From assembly GCA_964023275.1 (NCBI GenBank), contig OZ029916.1:38310396-38374395 (forward strand): a stretch of DNA of 64,000 bases. The letters are read 5' to 3'. A model generated the notes under the pieces. It ran no database searches. It was not told where the DNA came from and saw only the letters and a program-made list of their open reading frames with translations. The stretch is from Norana najaformis. Lineage: Eukaryota; Annelida; Clitellata; Crassiclitellata; Hormogastridae. The translations under genes were made by a program, and so were the position numbers. Shown piece after piece: positions 56,068-64,000 of this stretch (the first letter of the stretch is position 1; every line of letters starts with the position of its first letter).

Positions 56068-57180
56068 TCGCGTATATATCCGTGTTTTGCATGCACGTAA
56101 GTATATCCATCTGCTGTATGTAACAATATTCACACACATATATATATATATATATATACGGACAATATTATATAGAATATGATTATGTCCAGCCAACTGA
56201 TCCGTCTTGTTCTCAGATTTCTTCTTGGTTCAAATGGTGACTGAAGCAGACGAGCAGACATACAAGGACATCCGTCGTGTATCATTCAACTTCTAAGGCG
56301 CATTCCTTTCGGCTTCTGTAGACGCAACTGCGTTCGTCCCATCTCGTTTCCAGCCCCTGGTTATCTGCGACTGATGTTGATTGAATTTCTGTGTTCGGCT
56401 GTTCATCCTTGCAAGAAACTAAAACCGGGAAGGAGGCGATATCATCGGAGTGTCCCACGCACTCTGTCCCTACACGAAGCGCCATCTGTGACACTGTCCT
56501 GGGACTACTTGAATCGAGTCGAGTTTGCGTTTGAGTTCTCTAGGTGGCGCTGCACCGGCTAAAAGCAAACTTCGGTGAAACATATTTTCTCATTTTTCGG
56601 CTGGATTCTGGATATTTGAGCTGCTAGCGGAGGCGGTACAGAGGTGTATTAGGCAATTATATAGCGCCTTTTACATGAGCACATAGGAAATTCAGTGGTG
56701 CATTGTATAGGTTGTTCTGTTTCAGTTTGCATTGTTTTTCCACAAATGTGTTGTATTGTATTGTGTTATGTTGTTGTTATCCACGCCCCCTCCTCCTCCT
56801 CTGTCTCTCCATCTCTGTCTTTCTCTGGCTCTCCCTCTTTCGCTATCTCAGTCTCAGTCCGTCCAACTATCAGTTCGTCTGTCTGTCTGTTTTACTCTCT
56901 GTATCTGTCTGTTTGTGTGTGCGTATCTGTGTGTGCGTATGCGCGCTTAGTCTTGTAATCTTTTCCTTTCGCCAGCAGCTGATGGAATCATCCAATCGCG
57001 GTAAACCACCCACTCCACTACCACTCCGTCTCCGCAGGAGATAAGTTGACGTTGACAGAAGATGGAGATGACTGTGAGATGCGGAGGATCTTGAAGATGC
57101 AGAGGGTGGCTGAAGAGGCGACCAGAAAGTCAACTGATGATTCCGCAAAGCACCGAATGACATCGAAGAACTGATTTAGA
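55736..57180. other. No assignable gene; some open islands
   Basis: A 70-codon minus frame at 56282-56494 (SFPVLVSCKDEQPNTEIQ region) is non-repetitive. On plus, an acceptor-like TTTTCCTTTCGCCAGCAG near 56963-56980 precedes a short frame ending LPLRLRRR. Neither is supported by family or matched splice sites. A TATATAGCGCC tail box lies at 56658-56668. Confidence 0.3.
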
Positions 57181-57679
57181 AGAACTGTCTGATCGATGGC
57201 TTATTAATCAACTCAACAGCCGGCAGATGATGGAAGAGCTGTTGTCAACAGCGCTCGGCGAATCGGAGGACCGTTTATATAGCGCTATCTGGTGTTGGCT
57301 GATGGGAGAGGGAAATCGATTCCCGGGCCGTTCGCTGCCGCCGTAGGCACCGATGATCAAGGGCCCTTTGCGGCTATCGTAGACGGTTCACATTGACGAG
57401 GTGTCCACTACACGGCGCCACACATTAATCTGTAAATGGAGAAGAGGAAGAGAAGGAAGAGGAAGAAAAAGAAGAGAAAAAGGAGGAAGATGAGACTCAG
57501 AGAACACAATCAAGTCGGCTGGTCTCCGTAATCTATGCGCTCAAAGCGGGTAATGTAATGTGATGTGCGTGTCAGACGGTGAACGCTGGCGATATCTGGC
57601 GAATAATATGTGAAGAAAAACGGTGTGCTCTGTATGGTAGGCCTAAACTCAATATGGAGAATAACATGACACGAAAAGG
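57181..57679. other. No gene; tail box and purine tract
   Basis: A TTTATATAGCGCTAT box lies at 57274-57288 and a GGAAGAGGAAGAAAAAG tract at about 57435-57495. Confidence 0.5.
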
Positions 57680-57800
57680 TTGTTTAGAAGGTGTTATTCT
57701 GGGGTAAAGTTCTCAAATCAGGACAGTTTTGGCAGTTGCTTTTATGACTCGAAGTTCACGGGAAACAACAGAGAATTTTCCCCAGAAGGAATATTTTGCT
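57680..57800 (+). repeat. Dispersed repeat, copy 2 (paired with 32030-32165)
   Basis: GGTAAAGTTCTCAAATCAGG, ACAGTTTTGGCAGTTGCTTT and GAATTTTCCCCAGAAGGAAT align with copy 1. Divergence is considerable. Confidence 0.6.
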
Positions 57801-59180
57801 ACACTTGCGCGCAGACGTTCTTAGTAGTGTAATTGTTATGCTGTATAATTTCCATAAATTTTTAATTGTGAAATGAAATGTTGACCGATTTGAGCGATGT
57901 TGGCTGTTTTAGGCTTTGATGACTGTTCAGAACACATGTGACAGCGTACAACTAAATTTTTCAAAGTTTTGCCTCCTGAAAATTTTTGTGATTATGAGAG
58001 ACAGCTTCAAGATGAACACAAATATAATTTCAGATTGACTTTGACGCGTAGGAATTTGGAGAAACATGAAATTAGCTTTTACTAAATTTAGCGTGTTTTA
58101 TATATAAAATATTTGTGTACATTGTTACATACGGCGTATAGGATAAAGCCCGATAGGTTGAGCGCTGTACACTTTCTGTACATTTTGGCGGGAAAGCCGA
58201 CCTTACAGAATACAGACGGTGTTTAAGTTTGGCTCAGACTGATTTTGGTTTTTTAAGTGATCTTTTTTCTTCCCAGTGTCTATTAGCAAGTTGTGTTTGA
58301 GCTTTCCTGTATGGATGACTTGTTTGGTTGAAGCTTTTGCTGTTTTGGTTCATTCATTTCATCAAAGTCGGGTTGACGTTTTTCTTCTTAGAAGGCTGCT
58401 TGCTGATTTTGTCGCCGCTTGAAGTCAACGTCTTGTTTCTACATGAGCCACGTCTTGCTTGTAAATAACTTCGAAAGTAAAATATTTTCACCTAAAGATG
58501 ATGTATTATTCCATGTTCCTAGACGATCTGTATTTAATACATGTATGACACATGTGTATGCAGAGAAACTTGATTTATATATAGTAACTAAGCTGGACTA
58601 ACTGCATACATAAGCTTTTTAGACATAATGGTCGGGCGACGTCGAATGGATATGATTAAGTGATTGGCTTCAGAAGCTGCGGCGACATGCCATGGCTCCT
58701 AAGCGAATTTCAGGATGCCACGAAGGACGGATGGACGGACGGAGGAAGAGCTACAGGCAGACACACAAGTCACAGACAGGCAGAGTGAGACGAAGAGATA
58801 AGCGGCGGGAGCCGTCGTCCGCGCATCGATCTGGCGAAAATGTATCGATACGAGAAAGCTTTCAATCGAGGAGAATTTGCTCTGACCATAGATCCGAACT
58901 AGATATATATATATGTATATATGTATATGTATATATATACACACGGGCCATTTTAAAGAACGATCTCTCTCTATCACTGCCTCTTTCTATGCGTATGTCT
59001 CTGCCTCTAGACTAGATAAGCTTCTGTGAAATCAGATTCGATTAGATTATTGGATCGGATAGGATCAGATCTAATCGCTCGTTCCGCAAAAGCTAGATAC
59101 TCGTCCAAGCTTTCATAGCGAGCGAGCAGTGCACATAAGGGGGTCTGTTGTATATATGTATGCATATACTATATATGCAT
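57801..59180. other. No supported gene
   Basis: Mostly AT-rich, with a short TA-rich block at 58900-58940. Plus frames at 58419-58601 and 58692-59015 have no splice or family evidence. Confidence 0.45.
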
Positions 59181-59345
59181 ATTATATATGTATATGCATA
59201 AATGCATGTATGTTTGTACGTATGTATATATGTATGTACGTATGTATGTATGTATGTATGTGTATGTATTATGTATTATGTATGTAAGTATTATGTATTA
59301 TGTTTGTATGTATGTATGTATGTATTATGTATGTATGTGTGTGCG
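59181..59345. repeat. (GTAT)n degenerate repeat
   Basis: GTATGTATGTATG units with TATTATG interruptions. Confidence 0.93.
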
Positions 59346-59775
59346 TTACAGAACATCTGAAAAGCACAAATGTTGATCATGTAAGCTGCACAAAACCAGA
59401 CATGACCCTTACCGAATGTCATAGGAGAAAGTTCATAGCGTAAACAGCATGCGAGACTGCGTGCAAGAATTAGCGACGGCTCGGAGCCTTCGTGTATTCG
59501 CTAGCGCCACTTATCGAATAACATGAGCTAATCCTCATTTGTAGAGATTTATAAAATTTAAAGAAACGGTCAGAACATTTTTCTGCTTAGCCTCATACAA
59601 CAGCCATCAGTTCACATTTGAGCATTTATGAAAATCACGCAATTGGATAAGAAATCTAGAAATATCTTTCTGTATATATGCAGGTATAATGTATGTCTGC
59701 ATGCATGTGTATGTATGCGTGTTTGCGATACAGATCCTCTGAAAAGTGTACATTTTAGTGTATCATTTTACCGAA

Positions 59776-59883
59776 CCATTTTGCCTATCGATTTTGTTTT
59801 GACTGAGCGCCTGTGATTAAGCTGGTTCCCGCGGCGCGGCTTTCGTTGGGCGCTGTAGAAATCTCGGAATTACGATTACGATT
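59776..59883 (+). mobile_element. LINE 3' end, tail family A
   Basis: CCATTTTGCCTATCGATTTT, GACTGAGCGCCTGTGATTAA and TGGGCGCTGTAGAAATCTCG, ending in ATTACGATTACGATT. Confidence 0.8.
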
Positions 59884-60164
59884 ATCAATATGCTATAGAC
59901 TTTAGTATAACCTTTATTACATCTGTAATGAACTTCACTATAGAAATAGCAGTAGTAATAGCAGTAATAATAGCAAGAGTAATAGCAGCAGCAATATCAC
60001 ATAGTCCGGCCAGTGTCTAGAAAGCTCATGTCGGGGTGAGTGTCTGGTGCATATTAGTGACTTTGCACCTACGAATAGGCCGCGGTCAGCGTGGCCTGTA
60101 GTAACCAATAGAGTTCATGCCTCTAAGGTTATCCTCTAAGGTTGACCTGTACGGTTCATGCTTC

Positions 60165-60420
60165 CTGGTTAGCTACAAGCGTACGTGAGGGCACCTATGT
60201 GAGTGGGGTTGCCGGTTCGCGTCCCGGTCGTGGTTTATTTCAGAGGTTTAAATCTCGGGCTAGCACGATCCGTACACGGGGACCTTAAATGGCGTGGCGC
60301 CCGTTCAAACGGGCAGTGGGGGTAAAGCATCTCACCCGATCAATTCATTGAAAAATGAGCAGGGTCGAGGCTTAAGTTCGCTGTAGAAAACGGTGTAGAC
60401 CACATTTACATGTACATGTG
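60165..60420 (+). mobile_element. tRNA-derived SINE, family S2, plus strand
   Basis: The head has GGTTAGCTACAAGCGTACGT and GGTTGCCGGTTCGCGTCCCG (B box). The body has GGTTTATTTCAGAGGTTTAA, CGGGCTAGCACGATCCGTAC and ATCTCACCCGATCAATTCAT. It is the longer copy of the family also seen reversed at 51110-51360. Confidence 0.87.
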
Positions 60421-61119
60421 AGATAGTCCATCCCGTCATACTATCCCTCTAAGTAGACCTAATCAAACACCTTGAGCCTAAGATTCTAAGAATGCTATAT
60501 CTAAATATATATGTGTCTGTCTTTTTGCTATATTGTCCAGATACGCAGTGACATATATAGTATTTCTTTCACAGAATAAAAACTAACTCAGTTGGTTTCA
60601 TTGGCTTCCTATGTTTCAACATATTGAAAGTAGGGTTGATATACAGGTTTGACGATTTCGGATGAGTCATACAACAGTAACATAAACTTACGAGACAAAA
60701 ACGTGCATATTTCCGCTGCTTAAGTTACTCGAAAGCAATTAAAGCTGTATTAAAAAAATTTCTGATCACTTAATTAGTTTTTGGGAAAGCAAAGGAAAGA
60801 CAAAGCAGCTTTCTTCTTCTTCAAAGAAAATGCAGATGCGACTGATCGCCGCTAGTCCATATATCTGATCTTCTGCAGCGTGTAGAAGACATTCGCTATG
60901 CTTCAAGCAAATTTTTGCAATTTTAGATTATTGAAATGACAGGCATCCAAACTAATACCTATAAATTCATTTCCATTTACATGTACGTCATTTTTGTCTT
61001 TGGAAACTGACAGAAAGACAATGCTTGTCTTTTTTGCCTTTTCTCCGAATTTGTAAAACTAATCGCAGAACACTACATCGCGTCTATAGAGCTTGTTGGC
61101 GTCTGTAGAAATGCACTGC
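60421..61119. other. No recognisable gene
   Basis: AT-rich, non-repetitive, with no exon signals on either strand. Confidence 0.45.
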
Positions 61120-61152
61120 TAGCAAAGATCTTAGAGTCTTAGATCTTTGCTA
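61120..61152. repeat. 33-bp perfect inverted repeat
   Basis: TAGCAAAGATCT (61120-61131) and AGATCTTTGCTA (61141-61152) are perfect complements around a 9-bp spacer. It could act as a short hairpin. It abuts the stop codon of the small minus-strand frame at 61153-61323. Confidence 0.85.
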
Positions 61153-61323
61153 CTAGCGCTCAGGAGTCGCCACCGAAGATTTGAAAAGTTCCCTTCTTAA
61201 ATTAAAATGGATATGGAAACCGGATATGGAATTTTTCACGAATTTCCATTCCTCTCTATACATATTCCTTGCGCCGGAAGCACAGTTTAAGGACAGAGCC
61301 GGAAGTTCAAACAAATTCGCCAT
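61153..61323 (-). CDS. Unassigned 56-residue ATG frame beside promoter-like motifs
   Basis: An ATG in a strong context (CACAAAATGGCG) opens a 56-codon minus-strand frame starting MANLFELPALSLNCASG and ending at a TAG next to an inverted repeat. ETS-type CCGGAAG motifs (61274-61280, 61299-61306) lie inside its first codons. It may be a small divergent transcript, or the ATG may only reflect a YY1-like CGCCATTTTG element serving the plus-strand gene. No family is recognised. Confidence 0.25.
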   Translation of the reverse strand: MANLFELPALSLNCASGARNMYREEWKFVKNSISGFHIHFNLRRELFKSSVATPER

Positions 61324-61850
61324 TTTGTGAGCTTCCTGTGTGATCTTAAAAAGAATTATCGCCAGACTCGGATTAAATTGACACATTTAAGAAATGTAAG
61401 CATAACGCTGAAACTTTGCATATATAGGGGCAAATTTAACAGTGCGGTTTTTAAGATTGCGTGATTTTATTGGATTTTTGCACGCATAACTGCGCGTTGA
61501 TGGTTTACGATGGGTCCGCATAATCCCCAAAATGCTTGCGCATTGCTCTGCCTTTACTTCACATATCTAAACTTTTTTGCGTTGGTTCCCAATGTTGGAT
61601 GAATCATTTGATAGGTCGGTAGCGCGTAGCTCTGAACCTAACAAGGTTCTAGTAGATAGTGGGGTATGCTTATGAACATTTTGTTCGAAGCTTGCAACCA
61701 GGAGTGATATTCGGTCTGCTACTTCATAAACACGATTACCACTTATAAATTCTTAGATGAGCACGGCAATCTTTCGCTTGCGGCCCAGTTATCTATGTGG
61801 ACATGGAGAAACGGGCGCTTGCAATCGACCTACTTAAAAACAATATGGCC
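61270..61850 (+). promoter_or_regulatory. Promoter-like region of the acidic-protein gene
   Basis: Plus-strand CCGGAAG at 61274-61280 and CCGGAAGT at 61299-61306 (ETS-type), CGCCATTTTG at 61318-61327 and AATATGGCCGCC at the start codon (YY1-type) are the motif set common in TATA-less housekeeping promoters. The transcription start is not determined. Confidence 0.4.
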
Positions 61851-61909
61851 GCCGCAGACTGCGAGAGAAATCAGAGCGCTGCTACCGACAGGAAGCAGTC
61901 ATTAAGTAA
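61845..61909 (+). CDS. Acidic-protein gene, exon 1 (start codon)
   Basis: ATG in the context AATATGG begins a 21-codon frame, MAAADCERNQSAATDRKQSLS. It ends at a GTGAGT donor in phase 2. An overlapping GTAAGT donor four bases upstream would give phase 1 and an immediate stop in the next exon, so GTGAGT is preferred. Joined to 62562-62974 it creates a Lys codon and reads on as KKMSNVEGDD. The intron of 652 bp contains a copy of the dispersed repeat. An ATG inside exon 2 (62566) could serve as an alternative start if this exon is skipped. Confidence 0.7.
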
Positions 61910-62010
61910 GTGAGTCATCCGTACGTAGCAGACTCAGGATGACATGCACAGCGCCATAAAAAAGATTCGTTTTTGAAGAGTTCCTTCTAATACTTATTTC
62001 GTGACATGCC

Positions 62011-62306
62011 ACGAATGGTCATTGTAGATATTGGAGATATACTGAGCGCTGCACAGCCGCATGAGAAAGATTGGATCCTGTAAAAACTGTCTTCGCATTT
62101 GGCGGGCACTGAAAGTTTTTTGCGGTGGTTGGTGCATTTTTATTTGCATCACAGAAACTTACCCAATTTCTTAATTTATTTGTACCTTTGTGTTACTCTG
62201 TAATTTCTTCATTTATTGACACTGATAAAATTATTTTAAAAACTTAAATTTTAGTTCCGTTATTTACAAGAACATGAGTGCCCAGGCTGTTCTTTATCGA
62301 ATCAAG
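62011..62306 (+). repeat. Dispersed ~290-bp repeat, copy 2, in intron 1
   Basis: Near-identical to 51628-51918, differing by scattered substitutions and short indels (for example CTTAAATTTTAGTTCCG versus CTTTTTAGTCTG near its right end). It lies entirely inside the first intron of the acidic-protein gene. Confidence 0.9.
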
Positions 62307-62561
62307 ATAACAGCAACAGTTGACTCTATCTTTGTCATAGGATTATATAAAATAAATAATATAAATGACCCATTCTTTGTCCATTCATTTAGGATGTTGG
62401 TCTGAAGCTGACCCAAATTTTATGCCACAAACTGGACTTTACAGAAAATAATTTCCATGATCATCCATTTGCGTGAGCCAAAAAATACTAGGTTTTACAC
62501 TACAGCTTCTGCTATGATGGTTTAAATTATGTGTTCATTTTGCTGTTATTTTGTGTTTCAG

Positions 62562-62974
62562 AAAAATGAGCAACGTGGAGGGAGATGACAATGACGTGGA
62601 TGGTGATCTGATTTTCATCAGCGAGGAGCACATCGATCTTGAGGATTCGACTCAGTCAAAGCATGATCAGAGGGAAGAAACGCGAGAAGAGGAGACGAAT
62701 GCTGAAATAGAAGGCGCTGACACATCCAACACTGTAGGTGACGCTGAAGAGGAACATATGGATGACGCCGAAGAGGAGGAACAAGAACCGGAAGAACAGG
62801 AGGGTGAAGAACAGGAGGGGGATGAACAGGAGGGGGATGAACAGGAAGGGGATGAGCAGGAGGGAGAGGGACAGGAAGAGGAGGAGAAACTGGAGAAGTC
62901 GGTGGGAAAAGATGGGCTCATGGTCGTGGATGAGTGGGACGATGACGATTTGGAGTCAGAACCTGAAGATGAGG
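62562..62974 (+). CDS. Acidic-protein gene, exon 2
   Basis: Acceptor TTATTTTGTGTTTCAG, donor GTAATA. The 413-bp exon is open throughout: KMSNVEGDDNDVDGDLIF, SEEHIDLEDSTQSK, then an extreme Glu-rich stretch with a run of short GDEQEGDEQEG repeats, then KDGLMVVDEWDDDDLESE. Some 40-50% of residues are Asp or Glu. The repeat is encoded by a 15-bp tandem (GAACAGGAGGGGGAT). Such sequence suggests a disordered, probably nuclear or chaperone-like protein, but acidic low complexity alone does not identify a family. It enters in phase 2 and leaves in phase 1. Confidence 0.88.
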
Positions 62975-63730
62975 GTAATAAAGCAATTCCTTTATGTTTT
63001 TGTAAAACATGGAAGTTTAGGGTTTAAGCTGCAGTTTGCAGGCAAAAGGACATATCAGTAGAGTGAAATGTATAGGGAAGATGCATCTTCAATGGGAGGT
63101 CATAAGAACCAGTGCGACAGTTCTGCTATCACAAAGTGAGGAGATACAGGGGGCGATTTGTGGTTATCTGCAGCGGGAGTAAAGACCTATTGGTGGATAG
63201 GAGGTGGCTGAAACCATTGGGGAAAGCTTTTCCCCTTAAACCGTTGGGAAGTTTGTGGTTGGCAGCAGTGGGTGGAGTTGTACCTCCAAAAGGTAGCATT
63301 ATAAGTAGGATCCATTGCATTTGTTTTAGTAAACAGAAACGGGTTATAGTAACTGTAATTTATGCCTGTAATTGTTCAGTGAATAACAAATTATAGTGTA
63401 TAGCCATATTTGACTTGTTTCTTATGTGCAACTGTTTGGAATTTGGCTGGCTTTATTTAAGCTGCAGAGTGTTTGACTGATTCTGTGTACTCAGTTTTAT
63501 TCAGTGGTTGATTCTAGGTTGTGTGCAGGGGATCATGAGCAAGTTAAGATGATTATTCTTTTGTACTTGCCTTTATTGACAATATTGTCCTGGTTTGGAG
63601 CAAAAGAACCAACAACGTGAATCCAAAAACGGAACAACTTGTGCTCGTTTGTGTACACTGAGGTGGATGCACACTGACTGTTTGTTATTTTGGATGTCAT
63701 GTTGATATTTGCTTTCCTTGTCCTCTGCAG
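62975..63730 (+). other. Intron 2 of the acidic-protein gene
   Basis: 756 bp between matched phase-1 splice sites. A 94-codon plus frame at 63112-63396 inside it has no splice or family support and I regard it as chance. A short near-duplicate (TTGGGGAAAGCTTTTCCCCT) is self-complementary at about 63218-63237. Confidence 0.6.
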
Positions 63731-63817
63731 TCACAGAAAGAGATGAAGATGCATTGAACCCTGAAGACATTGAGCGATCTCTGTTGAACATGCCAGCACT
63801 TAATTCTGTTCTTAATG
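63731..63817 (+). CDS. Acidic-protein gene, exon 3
   Basis: The acceptor CCTTGTCCTCTGCAG and the consensus donor GTAAGT bound an 87-bp exon whose phase (1 in, 1 out) matches exon 2. It encodes TERDEDALNPEDIERSLLN then MPALNSVLN, the first non-repetitive, conserved-looking part of the protein (a probable short helix). I do not recognise the family. The gene continues past the right edge of the window. Confidence 0.85.
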
Positions 63818-64000
63818 GTAAGTGTGCTTGGCATAATGAGTAGAGGTGTCAGACTTTTGGTAAATTACAGCCTGGGTACCCGAGTCCATTCTGAGCGGGT
63901 ACCTGACTCTCCATCACTTGTTCATTGGATGAATAATTGAATGTTGCGCTTTAAACTTGCATATTTTGGGTGGGAACACTAATAAATGTGTTGTTGGCAA

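Noticed and set aside
63112-63396. 94-codon plus frame downstream of the acidic exon
   Set aside because: Falls inside the phase-matched intron 62975-63730; no splice signals of its own.

Overview
This window reads as metazoan nuclear DNA. Coding sequence is sparse and split into short exons with GT..AG junctions, the introns are long, and most of the window is simple repeats, minisatellites and decayed retroelements (L2/CR1-like LINEs, an endonuclease-RT LINE and several tRNA-derived SINEs). The one confidently named protein is a synaptotagmin-7-like C2A domain, which is animal-specific. The SINE/LINE mix and the recurrent GCGCTATATAAAT tail fit a marine invertebrate, but the species cannot be told from sequence. 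I see no bacterial-type operon, CRISPR array, rRNA or convincing functional tRNA gene.

Layout. (1) About 2.9-20.2 kb, minus strand: a synaptotagmin-7-like gene. Two C2A exons (5664-6045, 2910-3079) are secure from family sequence and splice phase. A Ser/Pro-rich linker exon (12779-13157) and a possible further linker exon (20098-20215) are phase-compatible. The C2B exons lie beyond the left edge and no transmembrane exon was recognised. Its introns carry an 11-bp minisatellite of about 970 bp, L2-like LINE 3' ends, a SINE, a 50-bp satellite and many microsatellites. (2) 20-51 kb: almost gene-free repeat landscape. It holds a scrambled L2-like LINE (26.6-27.3 kb), a longer L2-like 3' end (33.8-34.6 kb), a 14-bp minisatellite (34.7-35.2 kb), a palindrome of about 510 bp abutting an endonuclease-RT LINE fragment (41.3-42.2 kb), and kilobase-scale pyrimidine tracts. 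(3) 51.6-52.5 kb: a dispersed repeat, a 54-bp tandem repeat that keeps an 18-residue frame open, and a candidate first coding exon on the minus strand. (4) 61.2-64.0 kb: a promoter-like segment with ETS and YY1-type motifs, then the start of a plus-strand gene. Three exons (61845-61909, 62562-62974, 63731-63817) join in matching phases 2 and 1 and encode the N-terminus of a very acidic Glu/Asp/Gln/Gly-rich protein that I do not recognise. The gene runs off the right edge.

No functional link between the genes is evident. The most unusual material is structural: nested palindromes, frame-preserving tandem repeats, and a recent-looking dispersed repeat shared between 51.6 kb and the first intron of the acidic-protein gene. 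I found no clear new multi-gene system.
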